A DNA stretch of 5,113 nucleotides from positions 1-5,113 of the forward strand of contig JAQGKJ010000173.1 in NCBI GenBank assembly GCA_028290165.1, given 5' to 3'. Below are positions 1 to 5,113 of the stretch, one piece after another. How positions within the stretch are numbered: the first letter of the stretch is position 1; each line of letters begins with the position of its first letter. The DNA is from Bradyrhizobium sp. Its GTDB lineage: Bacteria > Pseudomonadota > Alphaproteobacteria > Rhizobiales > Xanthobacteraceae. The position numbers were made by a program, and so were the translations under genes. A model generated the notes under the pieces. It was not told the DNA's origin and searched no databases. It was given only the letters and a program-made list of their open reading frames with translations.

Positions 1-1
1 C

Positions 2-370
2 CGGCTGGCAGCGTTGCTGCACGACGCGCCGGAATATGTCATCGGCGACATGATCTCGCCGTTCAAGGCGGTGCTGGGCGGTGACTACAAAGCGGTGGAG
101 AAACGGCTGCTTGCGGCGATCCACATCCGCTTCGGGCTGCCGCCGGTGCTGGGCCCCGAGATCGAGCGGCAGATCAAGGAGGCCGACCGGGGCGCGGCCT
201 ATCTCGAGGCGACGGAACTTGCAGGGTTTGCGCAAGCCGAGGCGAAACGCCTGTTCGCGCGCGATCCCGGCCTGCCGCCGGCGACGCGACGCGATTATCT
301 CAACCCCTGGACCGCGGCCAAGGCCGAGAAGCGGTTTTTGGCGCGGTTCAAGGTGATATCGTTGTCGTAG
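2..370 (+). CDS. HD-domain phosphohydrolase, YfbR-like (5' end outside window)
   Basis: The frame is open from the left edge, so the start codon lies outside the window; an in-frame TTG at 14 is inside the HD motif and is not a real start. The visible 122 residues begin RLAALLHDAPEYVIGDM. This holds the His-Asp pair (visible residues 7-8), the HDAxE pattern and a following GD, then SPFK, a Y-x-A-x-EK stretch and EADRGAAYLEA, whose Asp (visible residue 62) matches the distal metal-binding Asp of HD enzymes. The order resembles E. coli YfbR, a metal-dependent 5'-nucleotidase acting on deoxyribonucleoside monophosphates in the cytoplasm. The first metal-binding His would lie before the window. 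Family membership is well supported; the substrate is inference. The stop is TAG at 368-370, and the next gene starts 107 bases later in the same direction. Confidence 0.85.
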   Translation, partial: RLAALLHDAPEYVIGDMISPFKAVLGGDYKAVEKRLLAAIHIRFGLPPVLGPEIERQIKEADRGAAYLEATELAGFAQAEAKRLFARDPGLPPATRRDYLNPWTAAKAEKRFLARFKVISLS

Positions 371-383
371 GCGCATCTTTACC

Positions 384-442
384 GTGCCCACCTGCCGCCA
401 CCGTGACGCTTTTTAGGTGGGCACGCTTCGCTTTGCCCACCC
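384..442. repeat. Intergenic three-armed GTGGGCA/TGCCCAC palindromic repeat
   Basis: Arm 1 (384-393, GTGCCCACCT) is a perfect 10-base inverted match to arm 2 (415-424, AGGTGGGCAC). Bases 416-423 of arm 2 are also a perfect 8-base inverted match to arm 3 (434-441, TGCCCACC), around a CGCTTCGCTT loop. Arm 2 can therefore pair with only one partner at a time. No T-run follows, so it is not a standard terminator. From memory, repeats built on GGTGGGCA...TGCCCACC are common between Bradyrhizobium genes, so this is most likely a copy of a dispersed repeat family. Confidence 0.7.
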
Positions 443-449
443 AACATCT

Positions 450-455
450 TATAAT
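450..455 (+). promoter_or_regulatory. Possible -10 box upstream of the phosphatase gene
   Basis: TATAAT, a perfect -10 consensus, stands out in GC-rich surroundings. It lies 22 bases before the ATG at 478, so transcription would start near 462 and leave a leader of about 16 bases that contains the ribosome binding site. The -35 region at 17-base spacing reads TTCGCT (427-432), a poor match that falls inside the palindromic repeat. It could drive the phosphatase, NadQ and DUF2339 genes together. The call rests on the -10 match alone. Confidence 0.35.
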
Positions 456-464
456 CGGCCGAAC

Positions 465-472
465 AAAAAGGA
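465..472 (+). promoter_or_regulatory. Ribosome binding site that decides the phosphatase start
   Basis: AAAAAGGA ends five bases before the ATG at 478. It supports that ATG over the in-frame GTG at 403, which would add 25 residues translated through the palindromic repeat. Confidence 0.7.
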
Positions 473-477
473 CCTTC

Positions 478-984
478 ATGATTCACGTCTGCTCGCTTGC
501 TGCACTGCCCGACACCGTCAAGGCCACCGGCGCCAGCCATATCCTCACGGTGATGGCCAATGTCGACCAGGTGCAGCGGCCGGTTTCGGTGCTCCCGGCC
601 AATCATCTGAAAGTTCAGATGGACGATATCACCGAACAGATCGACGGCTTTGTCGCGCCGTCGGATACCCATATCGAGCAGGTGCTGAACTTCGTGCGCG
701 GCTGGGACCGCAACGCGCCGCTGGTCGTCCATTGCTATGCCGGCATCAGCCGCTCCACCGCGAGCGCCTTTGCGGCTGTCTGCATGCTCAATCCGCATCG
801 CGATGAAATGGCGATCGCGCGGCAGATTCGCGGGGCCTCGCCGATCGCATCGCCGAACCGGCTAATCGTCAGTCTGGCCGACAAGGCATTGGGCCGCGAG
901 GGACGGATGCTGCGCGCGCTCGACGAAATGGGGCCGGGCAGCATGACGGTCGAAGGCCGGCCGTTCCGGATCGATCTCGACTGA
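478..984 (+). CDS. Protein-tyrosine-phosphatase-like protein (COG5350-like)
   Basis: This is a 168-residue cytoplasmic protein with no signal peptide or membrane segment. Residues 85-92 read HCYAGISR, the HC(X5)R P-loop of cysteine-dependent phosphatases: Cys86 would be the nucleophile, Arg92 would bind phosphate, and a Ser follows as is usual. The MDDI at 48-51 (Asp49/Asp50) is at a suitable distance to supply the general acid, as in compact dual-specificity enzymes. The start at 478 is chosen for its AAAAAGGA site. The TGA at 982-984 overlaps an ATG at 984, and the regulator gene follows after 19 bases. Similar predicted phosphatases are, as far as I recall, found next to NadQ genes in Rhizobiales. 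The fold and catalytic residues are clear; the substrate (phosphotyrosine, another phosphoprotein or a small molecule) cannot be told from sequence. Confidence 0.85.
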   Translation: MIHVCSLAALPDTVKATGASHILTVMANVDQVQRPVSVLPANHLKVQMDDITEQIDGFVAPSDTHIEQVLNFVRGWDRNAPLVVHCYAGISRSTASAFAAVCMLNPHRDEMAIARQIRGASPIASPNRLIVSLADKALGREGRMLRALDEMGPGSMTVEGRPFRIDLD

Positions 985-1003
985 TGTCCATGAACGGCGC
1001 CAG

Positions 1004-1975
1004 ATGAGCGAAAAGCTTCTGACGCCGATCGAAATCGGCCTGACCGCCGCAATCGTCGCGATCGAAGGCAACGAGCCGCTGATCCTCATCGCCGCCGGCA
1101 GCGACGACGACAAGCTCGCGGGGCTTCCGTTCGGACCGTTCGATGCGGTCGCGCACCGCACCTTCGAGATCGGCCTGCGCGCCTGGGTGGAAGAACAGGC
1201 GGGATTGCGGCTGGGCTATGTCGAGCAGCTCTATACATTTGGCGATCGTGGCCGGCACACCCAGGCCGGCGACACCCATGTCGCGTCGATCGGCTATCTC
1301 GCGCTGACGCGTGCCGCCGACAACGCCTCGCATGCGCCCGGCGCGACGTTTGAGCCCTGGTATCGCTTCTTCCCCTGGGAGGACTGGCGGGAAGCGCGGC
1401 CCGAGATGATCGAGCGCGACATCCTTCCCGAACTCACGCGCTGGGCGGCGGAAAGCGAGCAGCCGGAAACGGCGCGCGCGCTCAGCCGCAAGGATCGCGT
1501 CCGCCTCTATTTCGGCACCGAGGGCGCGCATTGGGACGAGGAGCGCGTGCTCGACCGTTACGAGCTGCTCTACGAAGCCGGGCTAGTCGAGGAAGCGCGA
1601 CGGGACGGACGCCCTGCGGCAATAGCGCGCAAGTCTATACCCCGCCTCGGCGTATCGATGCGCTTCGACCACCGCCGGATTCTCGCCACCGCGATGGGAC
1701 GATTGCGCGCCAAGTTGAAATACCGTCCTGTGGTATTTGAACTTTTGCCACCCGAGTTCACACTCACTGAACTGCAACGGACCGTCGAGGCGATCTCGGG
1801 GCGGCATCTGCACAAGCAGAATTTCCGCCGGCTGGTGGAAGCCGGCGCCCTGGTCGAACCGACCGGCGTGACGTCGACACAGACCGGCGGACGGCCCGCC
1901 GCGCTGTTTCGCTTCCGTCGCGAGGTACTGCAGGAGCGGCCGGCGCCGGGCCTGCGCGTCCGCGGGCGGCGCTGA
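1004..1975 (+). CDS. nadQ: Nudix-related transcriptional regulator of NAD metabolism (NadQ-type)
   Basis: The 323 residues form two parts. Residues 1 to about 150 are Nudix-like. The Nudix box region (44-68, around RAWVEEQAGL) keeps Glu63, Glu64 and Gly67 but has Ala60 where catalytic enzymes have Glu, so hydrolysis is unlikely and ligand sensing more likely. Residues about 240-306 form a winged helix typical of NrtR-type regulators: FELLPPEFTLTELQ, then KQNFRRLVEAGALV, then GGRPAALFRFRR. The alphaproteobacterial branch (COG4111, called NadQ) is predicted to repress NAD synthesis genes such as nadABC; those genes are not in this window, so the regulated targets are inferred. The ATG at 1004 overlaps the TGA of a 7-codon mini-ORF (984-1007), and no strong ribosome binding site is visible, so translation may depend on coupling to the phosphatase gene. 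The region coding for the winged helix carries an AT-rich inverted repeat (1715-1741). Confidence 0.85.
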   Translation: MSEKLLTPIEIGLTAAIVAIEGNEPLILIAAGSDDDKLAGLPFGPFDAVAHRTFEIGLRAWVEEQAGLRLGYVEQLYTFGDRGRHTQAGDTHVASIGYLALTRAADNASHAPGATFEPWYRFFPWEDWREARPEMIERDILPELTRWAAESEQPETARALSRKDRVRLYFGTEGAHWDEERVLDRYELLYEAGLVEEARRDGRPAAIARKSIPRLGVSMRFDHRRILATAMGRLRAKLKYRPVVFELLPPEFTLTELQRTVEAISGRHLHKQNFRRLVEAGALVEPTGVTSTQTGGRPAALFRFRREVLQERPAPGLRVRGRR

Positions 1976-2015
1976 AGATTTGACGCGGTAAGCCCTCGAC
2001 ACCGGGCCGATCGCC

Positions 2016-2021
2016 TGGAGG
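2016..2021 (+). promoter_or_regulatory. Ribosome binding site of the DUF2339 gene
   Basis: TGGAGG lies four bases before the ATG at 2026. The spacing is slightly short but the match is good, and it supports this start. The N-terminal membrane segment encoded immediately afterwards also fits. Confidence 0.6.
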
Positions 2022-2025
2022 CCTG

Positions 2026-4743
2026 ATGTTCGATTTGCCGTTCGATTTCTTTTCGCTCTTGATTGCCATCGTCGCGTTTATTTTCGCGCGCAAGGCTTTC
2101 AATCAAGCCGCCGCGCTGCGGGTACGCCTGGATGCGATCGAAGCGGCGGGGCTGCAGGCGAGGCCCGGCCCGCCACCGCTTACGCCGCTGCAGGAGCGTG
2201 AGCAAACGCTCGCAACTTCATCGCCCGGCGTCGCACCCGAACAGCAGGTCACGGCTGCCGATGCTGAGCCCCTTGCGCCCGAGGCGGACGACAACACCGC
2301 CACGCCGCAACATGACGGCGACGGCGCGGCGCCGCCACCCCTCCCCCAACCGAGCCCCGGCTTCGAGGAGCGCATTGGCACCCGCTGGGTGGTCTGGGTC
2401 GGCGGATTGACGCTCGCGCTCGGCGGTTTCTTCATGGTCCGCTATTCGATCGACGCCGGACTGCTTGGGCCGGGCGTGCGCACCTTGCTTGGCGGTGCGT
2501 TCGCGATCGCGCTGCTTGCGGCCGGCGAATGGACGCGCCGCAAGGAGAGCATCTCCACGATCGAAGCGCTGCCGATCGCCAACATTCCCGCCATTCTCAC
2601 CGCCGCAGGCACCGCGGTCGCGTTCGCAACCGTCTATGCCGCGTACGCGCTGTATGATTTTCTCGCGCCCGCAACCGCCTTCGTTCTGCTCGGGCTGGTG
2701 GCGCTGGGCACCCTCGCCGCGGCGCTGCTGCACGGACCGGCGCTGGCGGGCCTCGGCATCGCCGCCGCCTTCGTCACGCCGATCCTTGTTTCTTCTGAAA
2801 AACCCGATTTCTGGGCGCTCTACATCTATCTCGCCATCGTCACCGCGGCGGCGTTCGGACTTGCGCGGATCAGGCTGTGGCGCTGGCTCGCGGTCACCAC
2901 CATTGTATTTGCATTGCTCTGGACCTTTCCCTGCCTGCAATGCGGCCCGCCGATGGTCGGCCCGCATGCTTTCCACGTCATGTCCGGGTTTTTCCTCGCG
3001 GCATTGCTGGTGGTGTGCGGATTCATGTTCGGTCCGCCCGCCGACGAAGGCCGGATCGAGCCAATCTCATCCGGCTCGCTCGCGGGCTACCTGCTGGGCG
3101 CAACCATGATCGTACTCGAGAGTTCCCATGCCGATGCGGCCATCATTGGCTTCGCAGTTCTGGTAGCCGGCACGTTATTGGTGGCGTGGCGCGCTCAGGC
3201 CGCCACCGGCGCGATCGCCGCTGCGGCCGCATTCGTTTTCGTCGTGTTCGCCGAATGGGCGGTCCGCGGCAATCCGGACATGCTGGTGTTGCCGGGCGGA
3301 CCGCTGCCCGGCATCGGCCCCACTGCGACCGATGCCTCCGTGACGTTGCATCTGATCACGGCCGCGATTTTCGCTGCTGGATTCGGCGCCGCGGGATTTT
3401 TGGCGCAGGGCCGCTCGGTCAGCGCCATTATCCCAGTGATATGGTCGGCCGCGGGCGTGTTCACGCCGCTGGCGCTAATGATCGCGCTCTATGCCCGCAT
3501 CGCCCATCTCGATCGCTCGATCCCGTTCGCGATCCTGGCGATGGTCCTTGCGGCGGCCTATGCTGCTGCAACCGAAATTCTCTCCACGCGAGACAACCGG
3601 CCGGGACTGTCGATTTCGACCGCGCTGTTTGCCACCGGTGCGCTGGGCGCGCTGGCGCTGGCGTTGACCTTTGCGCTTGAAAAAGGCTGGCTCACGATCG
3701 CGCTAGCGCTGATGTCGATGGGCACGGCGTGGATTTCGATGCAGCGGCCGATCCCGTTCCTGCGGGCGCTGGCCGCCATTCTCGCCGGCATCGTGGTGCT
3801 GCGCATCGGCTATGAGCCGCGCATCGTCGGCAATGCGGTCGGCACCACGCCCATTTTCAATTGGCTGCTATGGGGCTACGGCATTCCGGCGGCATCGTTC
3901 TGGATCGGAAGCTACCTGCTGCGCCGCCGCGGCGACGACGCGCCGCTGCGCACGGTGGAGTCGGCTGCGATCCTGTTCACGGTGCTGCTGGCATTCATGG
4001 AGATCCGCCATGCCGTGAATGGCGGCGATGTTTACCGCGATACGGCCGGCCTCACCGAAACAGCGCTGCAGGTCTGCGTCGCGCTCGCAATGGCGATCGG
4101 CCTGGAGCGGCTGCGCATCCGCTCCGGCAGCGTCGTCCACAACGTCAGTGCTGTTCTGCTCACGGCGTTTGCCGGGCTGGCCACCGTGTTCGGGCTACTG
4201 TTCCTCGACAACCCGGCGATCTGGCCTATCAACATCAGCGGCCAATTTATCAATGCCATCCTGCCCGGCTATGCGATGCCTGCGGTGCTCGCGGTGCTGT
4301 TGTCCTATGCGGTGGCCGGCCAGCGGCGCACAGCCTATGCCAACACCATCGCAGCGGGTGCGCTCATTCTGGCGCTGAGCTATCTGACGCTGGAAATCCG
4401 CAGGCTTTATCACGGCCCAGTCCTGACCAGCGGCGCCACCAGTAGCGCCGAGCAATACACCTATTCGATTGCCTGGCTGGCATTCGGCGTGATCCTTCTC
4501 GGCATCGGCATCGTCTTCAATTCGAAGCGCGCCCGGCTCGCTTCCGCCACCGTGATCGCGCTCACCATCCTGAAGGCATTCCTGATCGACGTGTCGACGC
4601 TGACCGGCGTCTATCGCGCGCTGTCGTTCATGTGCTTAGGGCTGGTGCTGGTGGCGATCGGCTGGCTTTACCAGCGCATCCTGTTCCGCAGACAGGCGCC
4701 GCCGCCGACCGCATCCAATGCAGCCCTTGCGCCCGAAGGGTAG
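2026..4743 (+). CDS. DUF2339 polytopic membrane protein
   Basis: This 905-residue protein is almost entirely membrane-embedded. Residues 5-21 form an N-terminal anchor. Residues 22-112 form a soluble linker: a short charged helix, then a Pro/Ala/Asp-rich stretch. The DUF2339 core opens at 113 with FEERIGTRWVVWVGGLTLAL and runs to about 884, with roughly 25 more hydrophobic segments by eye. Its end is typical: YTYSIAWLAFG (811-821), a helix reaching LKAFLIDVSTLTGVYRALSF (849-868), and a last segment ending GWLYQRILF, followed by a short Pro/Ala-rich tail. The length is usual for bacterial members. The family (PF10101, COG5373) has no established biochemical role that I know of. A CxxC pair (Cys303, Cys306) sits at the end of a membrane segment. 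The gene follows nadQ after 50 bases without a convincing promoter and is probably cotranscribed. Family assignment is firm; function is unknown. Confidence 0.88.
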   Translation: MFDLPFDFFSLLIAIVAFIFARKAFNQAAALRVRLDAIEAAGLQARPGPPPLTPLQEREQTLATSSPGVAPEQQVTAADAEPLAPEADDNTATPQHDGDGAAPPPLPQPSPGFEERIGTRWVVWVGGLTLALGGFFMVRYSIDAGLLGPGVRTLLGGAFAIALLAAGEWTRRKESISTIEALPIANIPAILTAAGTAVAFATVYAAYALYDFLAPATAFVLLGLVALGTLAAALLHGPALAGLGIAAAFVTPILVSSEKPDFWALYIYLAIVTAAAFGLARIRLWRWLAVTTIVFALLWTFPCLQCGPPMVGPHAFHVMSGFFLAALLVVCGFMFGPPADEGRIEPISSGSLAGYLLGATMIVLESSHADAAIIGFAVLVAGTLLVAWRAQAATGAIAAAAAFVFVVFAEWAVRGNPDMLVLPGGPLPGIGPTATDASVTLHLITAAIFAAGFGAAGFLAQGRSVSAIIPVIWSAAGVFTPLALMIALYARIAHLDRSIPFAILAMVLAAAYAAATEILSTRDNRPGLSISTALFATGALGALALALTFALEKGWLTIALALMSMGTAWISMQRPIPFLRALAAILAGIVVLRIGYEPRIVGNAVGTTPIFNWLLWGYGIPAASFWIGSYLLRRRGDDAPLRTVESAAILFTVLLAFMEIRHAVNGGDVYRDTAGLTETALQVCVALAMAIGLERLRIRSGSVVHNVSAVLLTAFAGLATVFGLLFLDNPAIWPINISGQFINAILPGYAMPAVLAVLLSYAVAGQRRTAYANTIAAGALILALSYLTLEIRRLYHGPVLTSGATSSAEQYTYSIAWLAFGVILLGIGIVFNSKRARLASATVIALTILKAFLIDVSTLTGVYRALSFMCLGLVLVAIGWLYQRILFRRQAPPPTASNAALAPEG

Positions 4744-4750
4744 AGCTTTC

Positions 4751-4776
4751 GGGGCGCGGCAAGGGCGCCGCGTCCC
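4751..4776 (+). terminator. GC hairpin after the DUF2339 gene, possible terminator
   Basis: GGGGCGCGGC (4751-4760) pairs with GCCGCGTCCC (4767-4776) as a 10-base-pair stem with one G-T wobble and a 6-base loop, beginning seven bases after the TAG stop. No T-run follows on either strand, so it is not a canonical intrinsic terminator. It may still end transcription with a factor, or protect the mRNA 3' end. Confidence 0.5.
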
Positions 4777-4831
4777 GCAGACAGACATTACCGGTGCGAG
4801 CCCGGCGTCCGCTTCGCAAAGCAACCACGCG

Positions 4832-4994
4832 CTACCTGGAATTTTGCAGTTCTTCGCCGAGTTTTTCCAAAAGCCCACGGGAGCCTTCCTCACGTGACTT
4901 CGGCGCGTGTGCGTCATCGAAATAAGCACCCTGTTCGGTATAGATCAGGCGTCCCGTTGCCGGAGGGCGCCAGCTCCACGGTGCTCATACCAAC
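4832..4994 (-). pseudogene. C-terminal remnant of an SRPBCC/AHSA1-family protein, frameshifted
   Basis: Read on the minus strand, 4994 down to about 4950 gives VGMSTVELAPSGNGT. From about 4951 down to the stop (cta, 4832-4834) a second frame gives RLIYTEQGAYFDDAHAPK, then SREEGSRGLLEKLGEEL and QNSR. Together these match the C-terminal end of AHSA1-like SRPBCC proteins, where TVELAP..GGTRLIYTEQGA and a terminal SRE.G...LLD.L helix are familiar. The two halves are in different frames: a one-base insertion or two-base deletion near 4949-4955 separates them, and the downstream frame meets a TGA at 4985-4987. About 100 N-terminal residues of a normal protein (around 150) have no recognisable counterpart in 4995-5113. 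I call it a decayed fragment facing the DUF2339 gene. The family call is from remembered consensus; a sequencing error could explain the frameshift but not the missing N-terminus. Confidence 0.7.
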
Positions 4995-5014
4995 GGCCGC
5001 GGCTTTTGACTCAT

Positions 5015-5029
5015 TTTGGGATTCCCAAA
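5015..5029. repeat. Perfect 7+1+7 palindrome
   Basis: TTTGGGATTCCCAAA has 7-base arms around a single T. Its size and symmetry suit a dimeric repressor site, but no promoter or gene next to it has been identified. Confidence 0.5.
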
Positions 5030-5045
5030 TCGGGGAAGTTCTGAT

Positions 5046-5079
5046 TCGATGCTTGCTCTTGAGAGAGGAGCAGCATCGA
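5046..5079. repeat. Long imperfect hairpin, CGATGCTTGCTC / GAGCAGCATCG
   Basis: Bases 5046-5060 pair with 5066-5079 through 14 pairs, with one bulged T (5054), one G-T wobble and a 5-base GAGAG loop. No T-run follows on either strand, so termination is not obvious. It could be a mobile-element end, a protein-binding site or a folded RNA. Confidence 0.6.
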
Positions 5080-5113
5080 TGGGTGGAGCGGTTAGGGTCA
5101 TACGGCTTGATTT

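Larger units (their letters stand above)
4995..5113. other. Unassigned palindrome-rich DNA at the right edge
   Basis: No gene is supported here. The stretch is less GC-rich than the rest. It holds a perfect palindrome (5015-5029), a long hairpin (5046-5079) and three GANTC sites. The minus-strand frame that reads into the SRPBCC remnant stays open to the window edge, but its translation resembles no protein I know. It may be the end of a mobile element, or regulatory DNA of a gene beyond the window; the sequence shown does not settle this. Confidence 0.5.

Noticed and set aside
403..477. N-terminal extension of the phosphatase from GTG 403
   Set aside because: It would translate the palindromic repeat, lacks a ribosome binding site, and adds residues unlike the family; ATG 478 has AAAAAGGA at good spacing.
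869..1531. 220-codon minus-strand open frame across the phosphatase and NadQ genes
   Set aside because: It lies opposite two well-supported genes and its Arg/Ala-rich translation matches no family; it is typical antisense openness in GC-rich coding DNA.
1980..2008. Promoter for DUF2339 with a TTGACG -35 box at 1980-1985
   Set aside because: The position 17 bases downstream reads CGGGCC, nothing like a -10 box, so cotranscription with nadQ is simpler.
2218..2976. 252-codon minus-strand open frame within the DUF2339 gene
   Set aside because: The translation is a low-complexity Arg/Gly/Glu-rich sequence opposite hydrophobic codons, with no domain; it is a shadow of the membrane protein.
2877..3680. 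267-codon plus-strand open frame in another frame of the DUF2339 gene
   Set aside because: It is fully inside the real gene, Arg/His/Gly-rich with no recognisable motif, and the host frame is strongly supported by its membrane segments and family ends.
4636..4929. 97-codon minus-strand open frame overlapping the SRPBCC remnant and the DUF2339 3' end
   Set aside because: It is in a different frame from the one giving the AHSA1-like C-terminus and has no recognisable similarity.
4914..4988. Small minus-strand gene starting at ATG 4988 (MSTVELAPSGNGT...)
   Set aside because: After the shift point it reads PDLYRTGCLFR and stops, while the family match continues in another frame; it is the front half of a broken gene, not a new small gene.
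5006..5034. Promoter with a TTGACT -35 box at 5006-5011
   Set aside because: No -10-like hexamer is found at 16-18 bases spacing and no plus-strand gene follows within the window.

Overview
The window looks like chromosomal DNA from an alphaproteobacterium of the Bradyrhizobium/Rhodopseudomonas group. By eye it is GC-rich with G/C-biased third codon positions, it carries a NadQ-type (COG4111-like) NAD regulator, and it contains a GTGGGCA/TGCCCAC palindromic repeat of a kind I remember as common between genes in Bradyrhizobium. The taxonomic placement is inference; no rRNA or other marker is present.

Layout. (1) Positions 2-370, plus strand: the 3' part of a YfbR-like HD-domain phosphohydrolase gene, cut by the left edge. 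(2) 371-477: an intergenic gap holding a three-armed inverted repeat, a TATAAT box and a good ribosome binding site. (3) 478-984: a small protein-tyrosine-phosphatase-like enzyme with an intact HCX5R loop. (4) 1004-1975: a Nudix-related transcriptional regulator with a degenerate Nudix box and a C-terminal winged helix, most likely NadQ. (5) 2026-4743: a 905-residue DUF2339 protein with about 26 membrane segments. (6) 4751-4776: a strong GC hairpin just after the DUF2339 stop. (7) 4832-4994, minus strand: a frameshifted C-terminal remnant of an SRPBCC/AHSA1 protein. (8) 4995-5113: no recognisable gene, but a dense patch of palindromes and three GANTC sites.

How the genes fit together. Genes 3, 4 and 5 are co-directional with gaps of 19 and 50 bases and probably form one transcription unit starting near 460. 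The HD hydrolase lies upstream in the same direction and may belong to the same locus. A nucleotidase-like enzyme, a phosphatase and an NAD regulator side by side suggest a nucleotide/NAD housekeeping locus; DUF2339 has no established function and its role here is unknown. I see no complete mobile element, CRISPR array, tRNA or rRNA. The plus-strand genes look like an ordinary core locus; the least explained DNA is the right-hand 280 bases.
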